A stretch of 64,000 nucleotides of DNA. Source: Azolla caroliniana (taxonomy: Eukaryota; Polypodiophyta). Every line of letters begins with the position of its first letter. The first letter of the stretch is position 1. This document shows positions 1-10,040 of the stretch, piece by piece. Below the pieces are notes generated by a model that saw only the letters and a program-made list of their open reading frames with translations, was not told the origin of the DNA and did no database searches. The translations under genes and the position numbers were made by a program. The DNA lies in contig JBHGNT010000021.1 in NCBI GenBank assembly GCA_043228905.1, positions 2,418,001-2,482,000 of the forward strand, in the 5' to 3' direction.

Positions 1-2449
1 TTATTGCTACCCTTTTCCTTTCATCGCGGTCCATGTTCTCCGGGGGTACTCCGGTGCTCAGGAACTGATGCATCTCAGTTAGCCACGTGTCTTTATCGGC
101 TACCGTTGCATCCGTTGCCGGTTCCGTCGTGATCCGGAACAACTCGGCGTCGGGGAACTCATCCTGGACGCCGTCCCTTGCTTCTCCGGATTCGAGTCTG
201 CTTAGGTAGTCCGCTACCGCATGCTGCGCCCCGGGTCGGTGGAAAATGTCGAATTCAAATTCCTGTAACAACAATGTCCATCGTGCAATTTTTCCCGTCA
301 GGGATGCCTTCGAGACTAGGTGGAGTAGTGCCGAATGGTCGACATGGAAGGAAAACTTCCTTCCGAGCAGATAGTGCCTGTACTTTGTGACACTATACAC
401 CATTCCCAATGCCTCGCGTTCCGTCGTAGAGTAGTTCCGTTCGGCTTTTGAGAGTTTCCGGCTTGCGTAGTACACCGGTCGGTACCATTTCGGCTCCGTG
501 AGTTGCATCAGAACGCTGCCGATTGCTACGTCCGACGCGTCGACGAGGACGTGAAAGCTTTTACTCCAATCCAGCGGTTGCACCACCGGAGCTTGCGACA
601 GCATAACCTTCAACGCTTGGTAGGCTTCCTCCTCCGTCTCCGCCCATAGGAAGGGTACCCTGTGTACGGCAGTATGTAATGGTGTAGCGAAGTCTGCGAG
701 GTGCCGTATCATCCGGCTATGCCACCTTATTTGGCCCAGGAACCGGCTTAAAGCCTTTGCGTTATTTGGTGCTGGTGCCTCGAGAATCGCCTTGACTTTA
801 TCCGGATCTACCGCGATTCCTTCCTTACTCACCACGTGCCCTAGTAAGTTGCCGCTTGCCACTCCAAAGACGCACTTGGCCGGGTTCAGACTCAACCGGT
901 ACTCGCGGCACTTCTCCAAGCACAGCCGGAGGTGATCGAGATGCTCTCCGTGCCAGCTGTAGACCACGAAATCGTCAAGGAAGACCTGCATAAAACCGGG
1001 GATATATTCCCCGAAAATTTCCATTATTATCCTTTGAAAGGTCGTTGGAGCCGTCTTTAGTCCGAACATCATCACGACCGAGACGAACACTCCCCATTCC
1101 GTAACGAACGTTGTCTTCTCTTGGTCGGCCGGGTTCATTCGTATTTGGTTGTAGCCGCTAAATCCATCCAGGAAGCTGTAAACTTCGTGGCCGGCTACCG
1201 CATCTAACACCCCGTCCGTAAATGGTAGTGGAAACGCATCGGTCACTGTTGCGGCATTTAGTTTGCGATAGTCCACGCATACCCGGATTTTGCCGTTCTT
1301 TTTCGGGACCACCACTATCGGACTCAGCCAGGTTGCCTACTTGACCGGTCGGATAAATCCAACCCGGAGGAGCTTATCAATTTCCTCCTTCACCTTCGCC
1401 GCATAATTCGGATTCATCCGGTACCTGCGTTGAGCGATCGGTTTCGCGTCCGTACTTAGGTGAATTTGGTGCTGATAGAGCTGGGGGTCCAGCCCTCGCA
1501 TGTCTTCGTACGACCACGCGAACACATCCTTGAAGTCTATTAATAATGCTACCATTGCCTTCTTTTCTTCCTTCGGCAATTCCTTTGCGACATTTACCGG
1601 TCGGGGCTTGTTTGTTGTGCCGAGGTCCACCTCCTCTAGTTGGGATGCTTTTACCCTTTGGGATATCGTCATTTCCCTCTCTAGGGATTCCTGCGCTTGT
1701 CGCAGTTCCCGGATCGCCGCTTGGTCCGGTTCGTCCGGCGTCGTAATGTACGGTTCTACTGCCGCCGTGATATCCACCTCAAATAGTGGGACGATTCGTG
1801 GGTGTTCCTCGAGGTACCGCTCGACTTCCTCGTCCGGTAATCCCTCCAACATGTTGATGCTTTCCGCATACAATGGAGTTGCTTCCTTACTGGCGATCAC
1901 CCGTGGTTGCGTCGTTACTCGTACCTTTGTTTTCCCTCGCCGGAATGTGATCATGTTCTTTTGCCAGTTTTGCTTGATATGCGCCGTTCGCAGCCATGGT
2001 CGTCCTAGCAGTAGGGGGTACGCGCCTTGTACATTCAACTGTAGCACCACGGTCGATATCCGGAATACGTGGCCTCCGATCGTTACTTCCAAATCCCGGA
2101 TAAGCCCGGTCGGTCGGACTGAGCTGGTATCCGCCATGCGTAACCAGAAGGGGCATGGTTCCCATTCCCGGATGCCCAGGTTATCGCATGTATGTCGGCT
2201 GATGACATTTACCCCGGAGCCTCCGTCAATAATCGTTCCAGCAATTTCCTTTCCTTTCACGATTGTCGTGATCGTCGGGCTACTTGTATCGACCACCGCT
2301 GGTCCTTCCTCCGGGTTGGAGAAGAATGCCGGTGCTGGCGTCGGCTTCGGTTTGCTCACGGATGCCTGTAAGTCTGCCGTAAACCGTGGCACCAACTGTA
2401 GTAGCCGTGCTAACGGCAGCACGATTTGACAGTCCTGTAGCGCTTGCCA
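1..2449 (-). pseudogene. pol: A1 pol: aspartic protease, reverse transcriptase, RNase H (partial, one nonsense codon)
   Basis: Translated on the minus strand, the frame opens near 2449 in the -1 frame relative to gag. It gives a retropepsin-like domain (IDGGSGVNVIS active-site region), then the RT entry region (RRYRMNP). A TAG stop lies at 1337-1339, just before the conserved ATWLSPIVVVPKKNGK segment. Beyond the stop the frame stays open: VCVDYRKLN, the FLDDFVVY catalytic box (near 1000-970), and an RNase H with the DASDVAIGSVL motif and the VDHSALLHL segment. It then leaves the window. The single TAG stands where related elements have Gln or Glu, so it is best read as one nonsense mutation in an otherwise well-kept pol. 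The protein would process Gag-Pol and copy the element RNA into DNA inside the virus-like particle. Confidence 0.88.
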
Positions 2450-4473
2450 CGTCGGTTTTCTCCTGGCTGTATGATTTCTTCGTCTTTTGGCATATTTTGG
2501 TCTCTTACTTCTGCCGCATTCTGTTCATTGGCCTCCTTGATCCATTGCGCCGCTTGTTTTCTGATTGCCTCCTGGGCTTCCCACTCGGCGGTCTTTCCCT
2601 TTGACCGGGTTGTGACCTGTTGTACTTCTGTTATTTCGGTTGTATCCATGTTGACTGCCGGCTGCTTGTCATTGGTTTTGCTTGGGCATTGGTTACTATA
2701 ATGGCCTTCCTTATGGCAGTAATAACAGTACACCTTGTGACTGTTGCTCGTTTCTCCTTTCTCCCCGGTTTGGAGGGTGGGTATGCTTCGGCGGTCGTCT
2801 TCGGTTTTTCGGTTATCCGATACCGATACTGGGTTGTCATTCCTTGCTGCCTCCCAACGTTCCTCTCTTCGGAAAAATCCACGCTTCTGATTCCGTCGGA
2901 AATTTCGGTTCCCTTGTCGCCTCTCTTCTCTGCGTCGTTCGTATTCCGGGGATTCGTCTCGGTCGTACCGGTCCCGGGGGTAGCTATCTCTGCGTTTCTC
3001 CTCTCGGTCATAGTTATCGCGTCTTCTATCAGCGTATCTGTTACCGCGTTCGCGTTGGTAGCGGTCGTCTCTCCGGAATCGATCCTCATCCGGGTTCTGA
3101 TTGCGCGGTTCTATGTGTCGAACCGGTGCTGCCTGCCGATTTAACAGGTTATATTCGCATCGGTCCGTTGTATGGGCTCGAGAGTTGCAGATCATACATT
3201 GTGTCCGCAGGGTGCAGTCTACTGTTGAGTGGCCCGAATTTAGGCATGTTGTGCATTCCTGTCGGAACCTCAGGTCTTCCTCCTTCGGGAGTGCCCGGTG
3301 TAACATCCCCATCGACAAGAAGGAGCTAGTCTTGTCCATTTCTAAGACCCGATCAATAACTTGGTCCATTGTCCTGGTGTGGAAATCAAGGACTCCGCAC
3401 ATTGTTCGAAGTGGCTCTTTCAGCGCGGCCAAAAAGACTGCTTTGGCTTCGTCTTCGGGTGGTGCTCTCGTCAGTTGGCTGTGCAGGGTCTGAAACCGAA
3501 TGATGAATTGTGGCACAGTCTCGTTCTCTTCCTGCCGGGTGGTGTAGAACTGCCCGACCAATTCCCTTTGCTCAACTTGTCTGTGAAAAAGCCTGAGGAA
3601 TTTGGCCTTCAAGGCATCGAATGTGGCAAAGCTGCCCGGTAAGTGCTTTGCGTGCCATCAGGCCGCCGGTCCTTCTAAGGTCATGCCGAATTCGGCGACT
3701 TTGGATCGTTCGGCTTCGGGCTCCGTCAGTCTTTGGGAGACATGGTTGGCTTCCCATGTTTGGATGAATGCGTACACATGTGCCTCCGCGTCGGGCTCAT
3801 CCCGGTACTTTGGGTATGGGTACGGCATCGTATCGTCCAACTGACTCTCCTGCTTTCTCCGCTCTCTGTCCACTGTTGGCGTCGGTGTGAGAACCTTTGG
3901 TTCCTCCGCGGTTGGTGCCGGTATCCGCTCCTTCAGTTCCTCCGCGGGTGTTGCCGGTGTCCGGTCCTTTGGTTCCTCCGCGGGTGTTGTCGGTATCCGC
4001 TCCTTTGGTTCCTTCGCGGGTGTTGTCGGTATCCGGTCAGCCTCCCTCGGCGATTGCCGGTCACCGAACTCCAAGGTTATTTCTTCCTCTGGCTCCGGTG
4101 TTACTGAGTCTTCCGACCCCTCTTCCCCCGGGTCTTTTGGTGTGTCGTGGCTGCTTTTATACCGGGACGCAACGCTTCCGTCGCTTTCCGACTCCGCCTC
4201 AAGTGTTGCGAATGCTTCCGAGTCCCCGTCGCCCCCGGTGAGCGTCTGTAGTATTGTTTCCGCCTCTTGCAGGCTTGTTATGCTACTGCCTTCGTCGGGG
4301 ACTTGCAGAACCCGGAACTGCAGTGCTTCTTCTGCGACTCTCCGAAGAGTTCTGGAGAATGACCGATCTCGCCGGATCTCGTCGACGGCTTGTTGCAGGG
4401 CTTCCCGTCGTTGCTCTCGTTCAGTGTATCGTCTCGCTCGTTCGGTGATGTGGTCGTCGTTTGGTCTAGACAT
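2410..4473 (-). pseudogene. gag: A1 gag (one TGA interrupts it)
   Basis: The likely start is the ATG at 4473 (MSRPNDDHITERARRY). The frame is also open upstream into the LTR, but without an ATG. Residues downstream form an acidic N-terminal part, a 13-residue tandem repeat, the capsid-like core (AHVYAFIQTWEANHVSQRL, then FHRQVEQREL and PQFIIRFQTLHSQLTRAPP), an Arg/Asp/Tyr-rich linker and zinc knuckles. One is a clean CCHC (CYYCHKEGHYSNQC). Upstream of it a second Cys/His cluster begins CTTCLNSGHSTVDC. A TGA at 3658-3660 breaks the frame between EGPAA and WHAKH. The related copy A2 has Gln (CAA) there, so the stop is a decay mutation. Gag ends at 2410 and overlaps the pol frame. Confidence 0.85.
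3890..4045 (-). repeat. 39-bp tandem repeat inside A1 gag (13-residue units)
   Basis: About four to five degenerate 39-bp units encode variations of P-T-T-P-A-E-E-P-K-E-R-I. The matching part of A2 (about 34905-35010) has fewer units, so the array has changed length between the copies. It is a Pro/Glu-rich spacer before the Gag core. Confidence 0.8.
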
Positions 4474-4503
4474 CCATCCCCCGGTTGTCCTCTGCACTTT
4501 GCA

Positions 4504-4519
4504 GGAATCGTGGTCGCCA
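4504..4519 (-). other. A1 primer-binding site candidate
   Basis: Six bases inside the 5' LTR end, the minus strand reads TGGCGACCACGATTCC, beginning with the TGG that pairs with a tRNA CCA end. The same TGGCGACCACGA is kept in A2. Tat/Ogre-type elements often use tRNA-Arg; I cannot confirm the tRNA here. Confidence 0.55.
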
Positions 4520-4525
4520 AAATAG

Positions 4526-5134
4526 TGTTGTTTGCCTGGCCGGACTAGCCTCAACACAGGTGTCTATCCGACACTTCTCCAAAGGGGTGGTAAGGATTGG
4601 ATGCTAGGTTACACGCGTAAGATGATTACAATTAAGCACAGACGGTAAAACAATACGAAGATACATATAAACACGCAATAATTACTTTTGTATTACTTCC
4701 GTCAAAACCTTTACAAATCATCGGATCCTTTTATAGGCATCCGGCAAGGTTACAATCGGTGCACTTAGGCAACCGTGCCTGGCCGGACTAGCCTCAACAA
4801 AGGTGTCTATCCGACACTTCTCCAAAGGGGTGGTAAGGATTGGATGCTAGGTTACACGCGTAAGATGATTACAATTAAGCACAGATGGTAAAACAATACG
4901 AAGATACAGATAAACACGCAATAATTACTTTTGTATTACTTCCGTCAAAACCTTTACAAATCATCGGATCCTTTTATAGGCATCCGGCAAGGTTACAATC
5001 GGTGCACTTAGGCAACCGGCATCCGAATCGGTCCGGATCCGTCCCTCCGAATAATAATTATACTATTATTTACTTCCTATTATCCGATCCGACTCCGCCT
5101 TCCCACTTGTCCTTGCTCTTCTGACCGGTCAACA
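4526..5134 (-). repeat. A1 5' LTR with an internal 243-bp tandem duplication
   Basis: The LTR runs from TGTTGACCGGTCAG (minus strand, 5134) to a CAACA end at 4526. It matches the two 380-bp LTRs of A2. It is longer because a 243-bp block starting TGCCTGGCCGGACTAG occurs twice in tandem, at 4533-4775 and 4776-5018. Each block has its own TATAAAA (minus strand, 4729-4735 and 4972-4978), so the promoter TATA region is duplicated. Outside the duplication, A1 lacks a short GATCGGTACAACTGTACC-type segment present in A2. Confidence 0.88.
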
Positions 5135-5457
5135 AGGTTCAACAACAAAAACCTTAATCTCTATTCACCACTCTATACATATGTGTGTTCAATGAACACT
5201 TTTATACAAGTCCTAGAAGGACTGACAGAAGTATTGACAGTACTTCAATGCTCATTAAGAGCTCCTACAATAACTTCCAAATATATTCCTCACGGAATAT
5301 CTTTCCTAACGGCCTCCCGGTTTACGCACCGATCCGGCCCTGCCTACGCACCGGTTTGCGTACCGGTTTACGCATTCGGCCTAATCGATTGGTCCCAACC
5401 GATCCGGTCCTCGGCTTCTTCAGCCGATCCGGCCGATGTTGAGCTTGTCTCTCAACA
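5135..5457 (-). repeat. LTR fragment F (TATA-containing)
   Basis: On the minus strand this starts TGTTGAGAGACAAGCTCAAC at 5457 and carries a TATAAAAG box (5200-5206) about 250 bp in. It is cut off at 5135 by A1. It interrupts the gag of element D exactly after the codons for VLLFV. The start resembles, but does not match, the copia LTR at 42650. The short palindromic stretch GTGTTCATTGAACAC follows the TATA box. It is most likely the 5' part of an LTR of an otherwise unseen element. Confidence 0.6.
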
Positions 5458-5938
5458 ACGAACAACAAGACCCTGCTCGTGTCGAGCACGGTCCAATCCA
5501 TGGCCGACAGCCGAGCGAACCGTTGTTCGAATTCCTGGTGGAGCACCGACGTGTTCCTCCCCTTTCCAGGGCTCTCTACCCAAGCCATGAAGTCCCGCTT
5601 CGACAGCTAAAGCGAATCGTCGTACCTGTACTTCTCGAGGAGCCGCCCTCGAGCTCCACCCAAGCCTGGCATCCGGCCAACACCTCGAGCACCTCCACGT
5701 GGATGCTTGGCGTCACCACTCGAGGGAATCCAGACAACCGTCTGTCCTCCGGGATTTGCCTCATGATCATTTCGGCCCGATAGGCCTCCGAATAGCTCGT
5801 GGCATTCTTCCCACCGAATCGGCCTATGGTGCCGACAATCGATTATATGGCCCTATCAAGGGCACCCGTTCCCTCACGAGCACTGACTAGCCGGTCGACG
5901 GCTACTGCCATAGCTTCAGCAAGCTCGGATCCCCTCAT
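5458..5938 (-). pseudogene. gag: Element D gag N-terminal fragment (same family as gypsy B and C)
   Basis: The minus strand from the ATG at 5938 encodes MRGSELAEAMAVAVDRLVS and then segments matching Gag of B (38612) and C (36098): the RRLSGFPRVV block, the FMAWVESPGKGRN-type block, then FARLSAMDWTVLDTSRVLL. It breaks off at VLLFV, where LTR F is inserted. A stop replaces the residue after the GALDRAI block, and there is a frame change near 5600 (around the EKY-type segment). No catalytic domain is present. Confidence 0.8.
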
Positions 5939-5961
5939 CTTCAACTCCTTTGCCGCCTTCT

Positions 5962-5979
5962 TTCATGTCGGGTTCACCA
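5962..5979 (-). other. Element D primer-binding site (tRNA-Trp type)
   Basis: The plus strand reads TTCATGTCGGGTTCACCA. This is the 3' end of plant tRNA-Trp (…TTCACGTCGGGTTCACCA) with one change, placed four bases inside the LTR that begins at 5984. Confidence 0.75.
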
Positions 5980-5983
5980 AATA

Positions 5984-6599
5984 TGTCGTGTTGTTACGCT
6001 CTCACGTGTGAAATAAGGCGGGACCGCGGGGGCCCTGAACCAAGGAGCGTGAGAAAGGAGAGGGAGAGCGATTCACAGAAACACACAGAGAGAGACAGGA
6101 ACGGAAGATTCAATTACAATGTCTACAACAATTACAACCGGCAAGCCGACAACTGACCCAAAACGGAGGTTCCACGCACACACACGGACGACATAGAGAA
6201 CGCACGATGGAGCCTCTGCTGGAAGCACACGGGCTTACACGCAGCAGAGGCAACCGACATAGAAACGTAGTGGAGAGCAATGGTGGAGGAGAGAGCTCGG
6301 TCCCCAGTCCAACAACACTTCGTCTTCGCCAAAACGCTATATCTTTCTTCTTCTTCTCCCTTCCCTTTTATAGGTCGCCGAGGAGGCCGTTACATCAAAC
6401 AGATCACCTTTATTCTCTGTCCTTTCGGATAGGGATACACATCGATTCCCTAGACAATTAATACCCTTCCTAGTACATATGTACATCAACCAATCTATTC
6501 TTAGCTATGTACAATTCATAAACACACATTCACGAGTGAAAAGGATTGGGTCACGCCTGCTCCTCTCGATTCCTCCTAGGGGCGGTTTTCTCCACGACA
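5984..6599 (-). repeat. Element D 5' LTR
   Basis: The ends are TGTCGTGTTGTTACG and CTCCACGACA (plus orientation), as in the gypsy B and C LTRs. A TATA box (TATAAAA on the minus strand) lies at 6366-6372. The interior has diverged from B and C. It is inserted in the integrase C-terminus of element E, whose coding sequence resumes at 6600. Confidence 0.82.
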
Positions 6600-7607
6600 A
6601 TGGGGTAAGGCAAGGTGATAAGCAGATGACCCAACCTGCTTACGGATTTCAAATGGGCCACAATATCGTGGGGCTAACTTAGCGCACTTGCCCGTAGACA
6701 ATGACCTAGAGTCAGTAGGGACACACAAAAAAACTTTTTGACCAATAGTAAATGCACGAGGACTTCTATCCTGATCAACATACAATCGAGCACGATCTTG
6801 AGCTATCTTGACATTCTCTTTGGCAATATGCAACATTTGGTTCATGTCTTGCAAAAAATTGTGTGTACTATCTAATGTATCACGATGAATCGTGACATCA
6901 ACTGGGGCACGTGGCTGAAAACCATACATCAACATAAAAGGACTATATCCGGTGGATGTATGTTTAGAGCTATTATAGGCAAATTCTAAGATAGGAAGGT
7001 ATTGCTCCCACTTAGAAGGGGTTTAGGGTTTGTCCATCAGACTGAGGATGATGTGCGGAACTCATGCTCAACGTAGTTTCTAGTTTCTTAAAGACTTGAG
7101 TCCAAAAGTCACTAGTAAACTTGGAATCTCGATCACTAACAATATCCATCGGTAATCCATAAAAGCGAAATAACTCATCAACAAATTGATAAGCCAATTG
7201 TTGAGCACTACCGTGGTTTTGGTAGGAATAAATCTAGCCAATTTTGTTAGTCTGTCAACGACAACCCAAATGGCATCATGACCCCTCTGTGTACGAGGTA
7301 AACTAACAATAAAATCCATCGATATACTTTCCCATTTGTTGTTGGGAATATCTAAGGGATGTAAAAGACCCGCAACTTTAAGTCGTTCCGACTTATTAAT
7401 TTGATATTGTAAGCGTTTAGTTACGTATTTATGCACATCAGAGTGCATCTTAGGCCAAAAAAAAGTACTCGAGATGAGAACGAGTGTGCGTTGTAATCCA
7501 GGATGACCAGTAGATGGTGCATCATGACATTCATGAAAAAAGTTCTGTTTTATGTGTGTGCACATTTGTTTTGTGTGAGATGGAGGCATTTCTAAGGGCA
7601 ACTTCAA
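6600..7607 (-). pseudogene. Dead Ty3/gypsy integrase (element E)
   Basis: Reading right to left: the zinc-binding N-terminus (FFHECHDAPSTGHPGLQR), then a KRLQYQINK segment where the two zinc-binding Cys have been lost. The core follows with WESISMDFIVSLPRTQRG and, after a frameshift, GLPMDIVSDRDSKF. The SAHHPQSDGQT motif is directly joined to later sequence, so the segment holding the catalytic Glu is missing. After that come FAYNSSKHTSTGYSPF-type sequence and a C-terminal GPFEI module. Element D's LTR truncates the far end. This is a typical plant gypsy integrase, inactive for several independent reasons. Nothing of its RT or LTRs is visible to the right of 7607. Confidence 0.85.
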
Positions 7608-9389
7608 ATATGTGAGGGAGAAGTAGAAAGAGAATTTGGCTCAAGTTGGGGTTCTTTTCAGGTCTATGTCATAGCCTATGTCTACATCACATAGAATCCA
7701 CTAATGTCTTTTCTTTTATATGACTAGAAATCATCAAAGTGGATGGTGCATTATTGAATAAAATATGGCGAGATAAACCAAGATGGGAAATATGCAGGTC
7801 CTGAAATGACTTCGAGAGACAATGTCAACAAGGAATAAGATATCATTTGCATATGCAATAAACAATGAAAACAATGAGGAAACAAGGATACTAAGAGGAA
7901 TATGAGAAATGCTCCAATAATAAATCACATAATGTATTATTTGTATTTTCTTGATATCCTCACATATAACATTCTCATTTTTTGAAAGCTTCTTCTCTTA
8001 TGTCTAGGCTCTAGCCAACAAAACAATAAAAATACTAAGTGCATGAAAGGATGGCTAGAGCCATATGTGAAAGTGTAAGATAAATAAGCAAGATCTCTTG
8101 TGTAGGATAGGATAGTCTTGGCTCGACCTTCCCGAGAAAGGGATTGAGTTTGTGTATATTTTAACTAAAGGAGTATATTCTTTTTTGGTAAAAAAAAAGA
8201 ACTTTTTTATATTATCCAAAGAACTTCTGAGATTATGCTCAATCTCTGTCCAAACCTAAGAAATGATTTGGTAGGTCTTTTAGTCACATTTTGAAATACC
8301 TTCAAACATCGAGCCTTCCAAATATACCAAGTTGTGATACATAGCAAGTGAACTTATTATTCATGCCCATAAAATAACTAGAAACACACAAACACCACAC
8401 ATGGTTTATATATTGCATTGCTTAAACGATATATGTAAGACAATAATGCTCATAATTTGTCAGAGGCCTAAGAATTCCTCCATACATCAACAATGGTATG
8501 AGGTGATATGGTGACACATTCACTTTCAATAGTGCTTTGACAAGTGGAAAGGGCGAGGTTTTTTAAAATTGTTTCATAATGTTATGATCCTTCAAATAAG
8601 AGGTTTTTGCCCTGATTAGTTTTTGTACCTAATGACCTATGTTCCAGTCCTATTTTGGCAACTTTTGATTTAGCATATTCTTGAAAATTTGTGATATACT
8701 TCTATACTCTTTGCATGGATAGCATTGAGCACCTATTTCTTATGCCATGACAATTGAATAAGATCTTAAGGATTGAACTCCCAATTGTTTATGTGAGTAC
8801 AATTGTCTATGTGAGTGTTACCCCACATTTCTACTTCGTAAACCAATACATGGACCACATCTCAATTCCATCTAACTTCCCATTTTCGAGTATTATTCTG
8901 GTTGCATTGTGTTTGATGACAATGTCCTTAAGTTAGTCCCCTTAAACTATGAAGTGCATACCCAAAAGACACGTTTTTTAATAAGGGATGACGTTGAAAG
9001 AGCAAAAAGTTTGTATTTTTTAAAGCTTATAAGGGCTTATAAGGACACATGGTCAAACATACGAAAATTCTATGTATTTTATAAAAGTTTATTGGACATG
9101 TGATCGAAAGTATGAAAAGTTTATGTATTTATAAAAGTTATATCTTGTAGAGATATCCCTTCGTGCATTATTTAAAACAAATTGAAGGTTGTATGTACGA
9201 TATTTTACATTGGCCAATATGTAAAATTCATATATGGAAGTGTGGAAGGTTGGAAAAGGCTTTAGATATAGCAAAACACTAGATTTTCTTGATAAAATTA
9301 AAGACAATTAATTGGATCCCCTAGAAATAACACGAGCGGTGTTTGAAAGTGAGAAGCACAACCCACTATATGGTTGAGATCCATGAGAA
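7608..9389. other. AT-rich intergenic stretch, nothing recognised
   Basis: There is no coding region, RNA gene or clear mobile element end. Stop codons are dense in all frames. Short poly-A and poly-T runs occur. It may hold old transposon debris beyond recognition. Confidence 0.6.
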
Positions 9390-10040
9390 GTGGCTTGTGG
9401 TAGCTCTAACCTCATCCATTAAAACCCACATCTACTAATTTACCCCACACATTCTAAGAGGTGGCTTGTGGTAGCTCTCGACTAACAATCGGCAACGGTT
9501 CGGTTTGAACCGAACTGAACCGCGAAACCGCGTTTTAATGGTTTCCACGGTTCAATTCGGTTCGGTTTAGGTTCAAGTTTTTTTTAACGGTTTGGTTCGG
9601 TTTCGGTTTGGTTTCAATAGTCAAAAACCACGGTTTTAACAGTTTAACAGTTTTTAATTTTTAATATTTCTTAAAAATTTAAATTTAAATTTAAAAAATT
9701 GTTTTTAAACCATCTTTTCATTTTTACACCTTATTCTCACATTTTAGGAACATCTTAAAAATTCTAAAAATTCTAAATAATGAAATATTATAAATTTTTA
9801 AAAATTAAAAATTGGACCTATGTTGAAAACCAAAACTGAACCACAAAACCACGGTTTTTACAGTTTAATGGTTTAACGGTTTGAAAAAAAAAAGTTTAAC
9901 GGTTCAATTTCGTGGCTCGGTTCAGGTTTCAAAAAAAATAAATGGTTCGGTTCCAAACCAAACCAAACCGTTGCCGATTGTTACTCTCGACTCATCCATT
10001 AAAACATCCACATCTACTAATTTACCCCACACATTCTAAC
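9390..10040. repeat. About 75-bp tandem repeat split by the MITE
   Basis: The unit GTGGCTTGTGGTAGCTCT followed by a CATCCATTAAAA…ACCCCACACATTCTAA block occurs at about 9398-9457. It occurs again from about 9461, interrupted at 9482 by the MITE and completed at 9984-10038. The MITE therefore inserted after the duplication. Confidence 0.75.
9483..9983. mobile_element. hAT-type MITE, 501 bp, with 8-bp TSD
   Basis: Terminal inverted repeats start TAACAATCGGCAACGGTT at both ends. The outer 18 bases match perfectly, and both arms continue as GGTT-rich repeats. It is flanked by an exact 8-bp direct repeat, CTCTCGAC, at 9475-9482 and 9984-9991. Both arms are built of CGGTTCGGTTT/AACCGAACCG repeats around an AT-rich centre, so the whole could fold back. 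It has no coding capacity. An 8-bp TSD is typical of hAT elements. The superfamily call is an inference from TSD length and TIR style. Confidence 0.85.

Larger units (their letters stand above)
1..5134 (-). mobile_element. Ty3/gypsy retrotransposon A1 (partial, runs off left edge)
   Basis: This is an LTR retrotransposon read right to left. In order it shows a 5' LTR (4526-5134), a primer-binding site, gag (about 4473-2410), then protease, reverse transcriptase and RNase H up to position 1, where it leaves the window. Integrase and the 3' LTR are not visible. Protease-RT-RNase H order is typical of Ty3/gypsy (Metaviridae). The gag style and wide spacing suggest the Athila/Tat side of the family, but I cannot assign a lineage. 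The element carries at least two in-frame stops, so this copy is not autonomous. It sits inside LTR fragment F, whose sequence begins at 5135. Only one flank is visible, so no target-site duplication can be tested. Confidence 0.9.

Noticed and set aside
1500-2429. Long plus-strand open frame opposite A1 pol
   Set aside because: It mirrors the minus-strand protease/RT frame, has no motif, and its composition is what the antisense of a GC-rich coding region gives.
3887-4525. Plus-strand Ser/Gly-rich frame opposite A1 gag
   Set aside because: An antisense shadow of the Pro/Glu repeat in gag; no independent signal.
5183-5590. Plus-strand frame across LTR F and D gag
   Set aside because: It crosses an element junction, and the opposite strand carries the real Gag homology.
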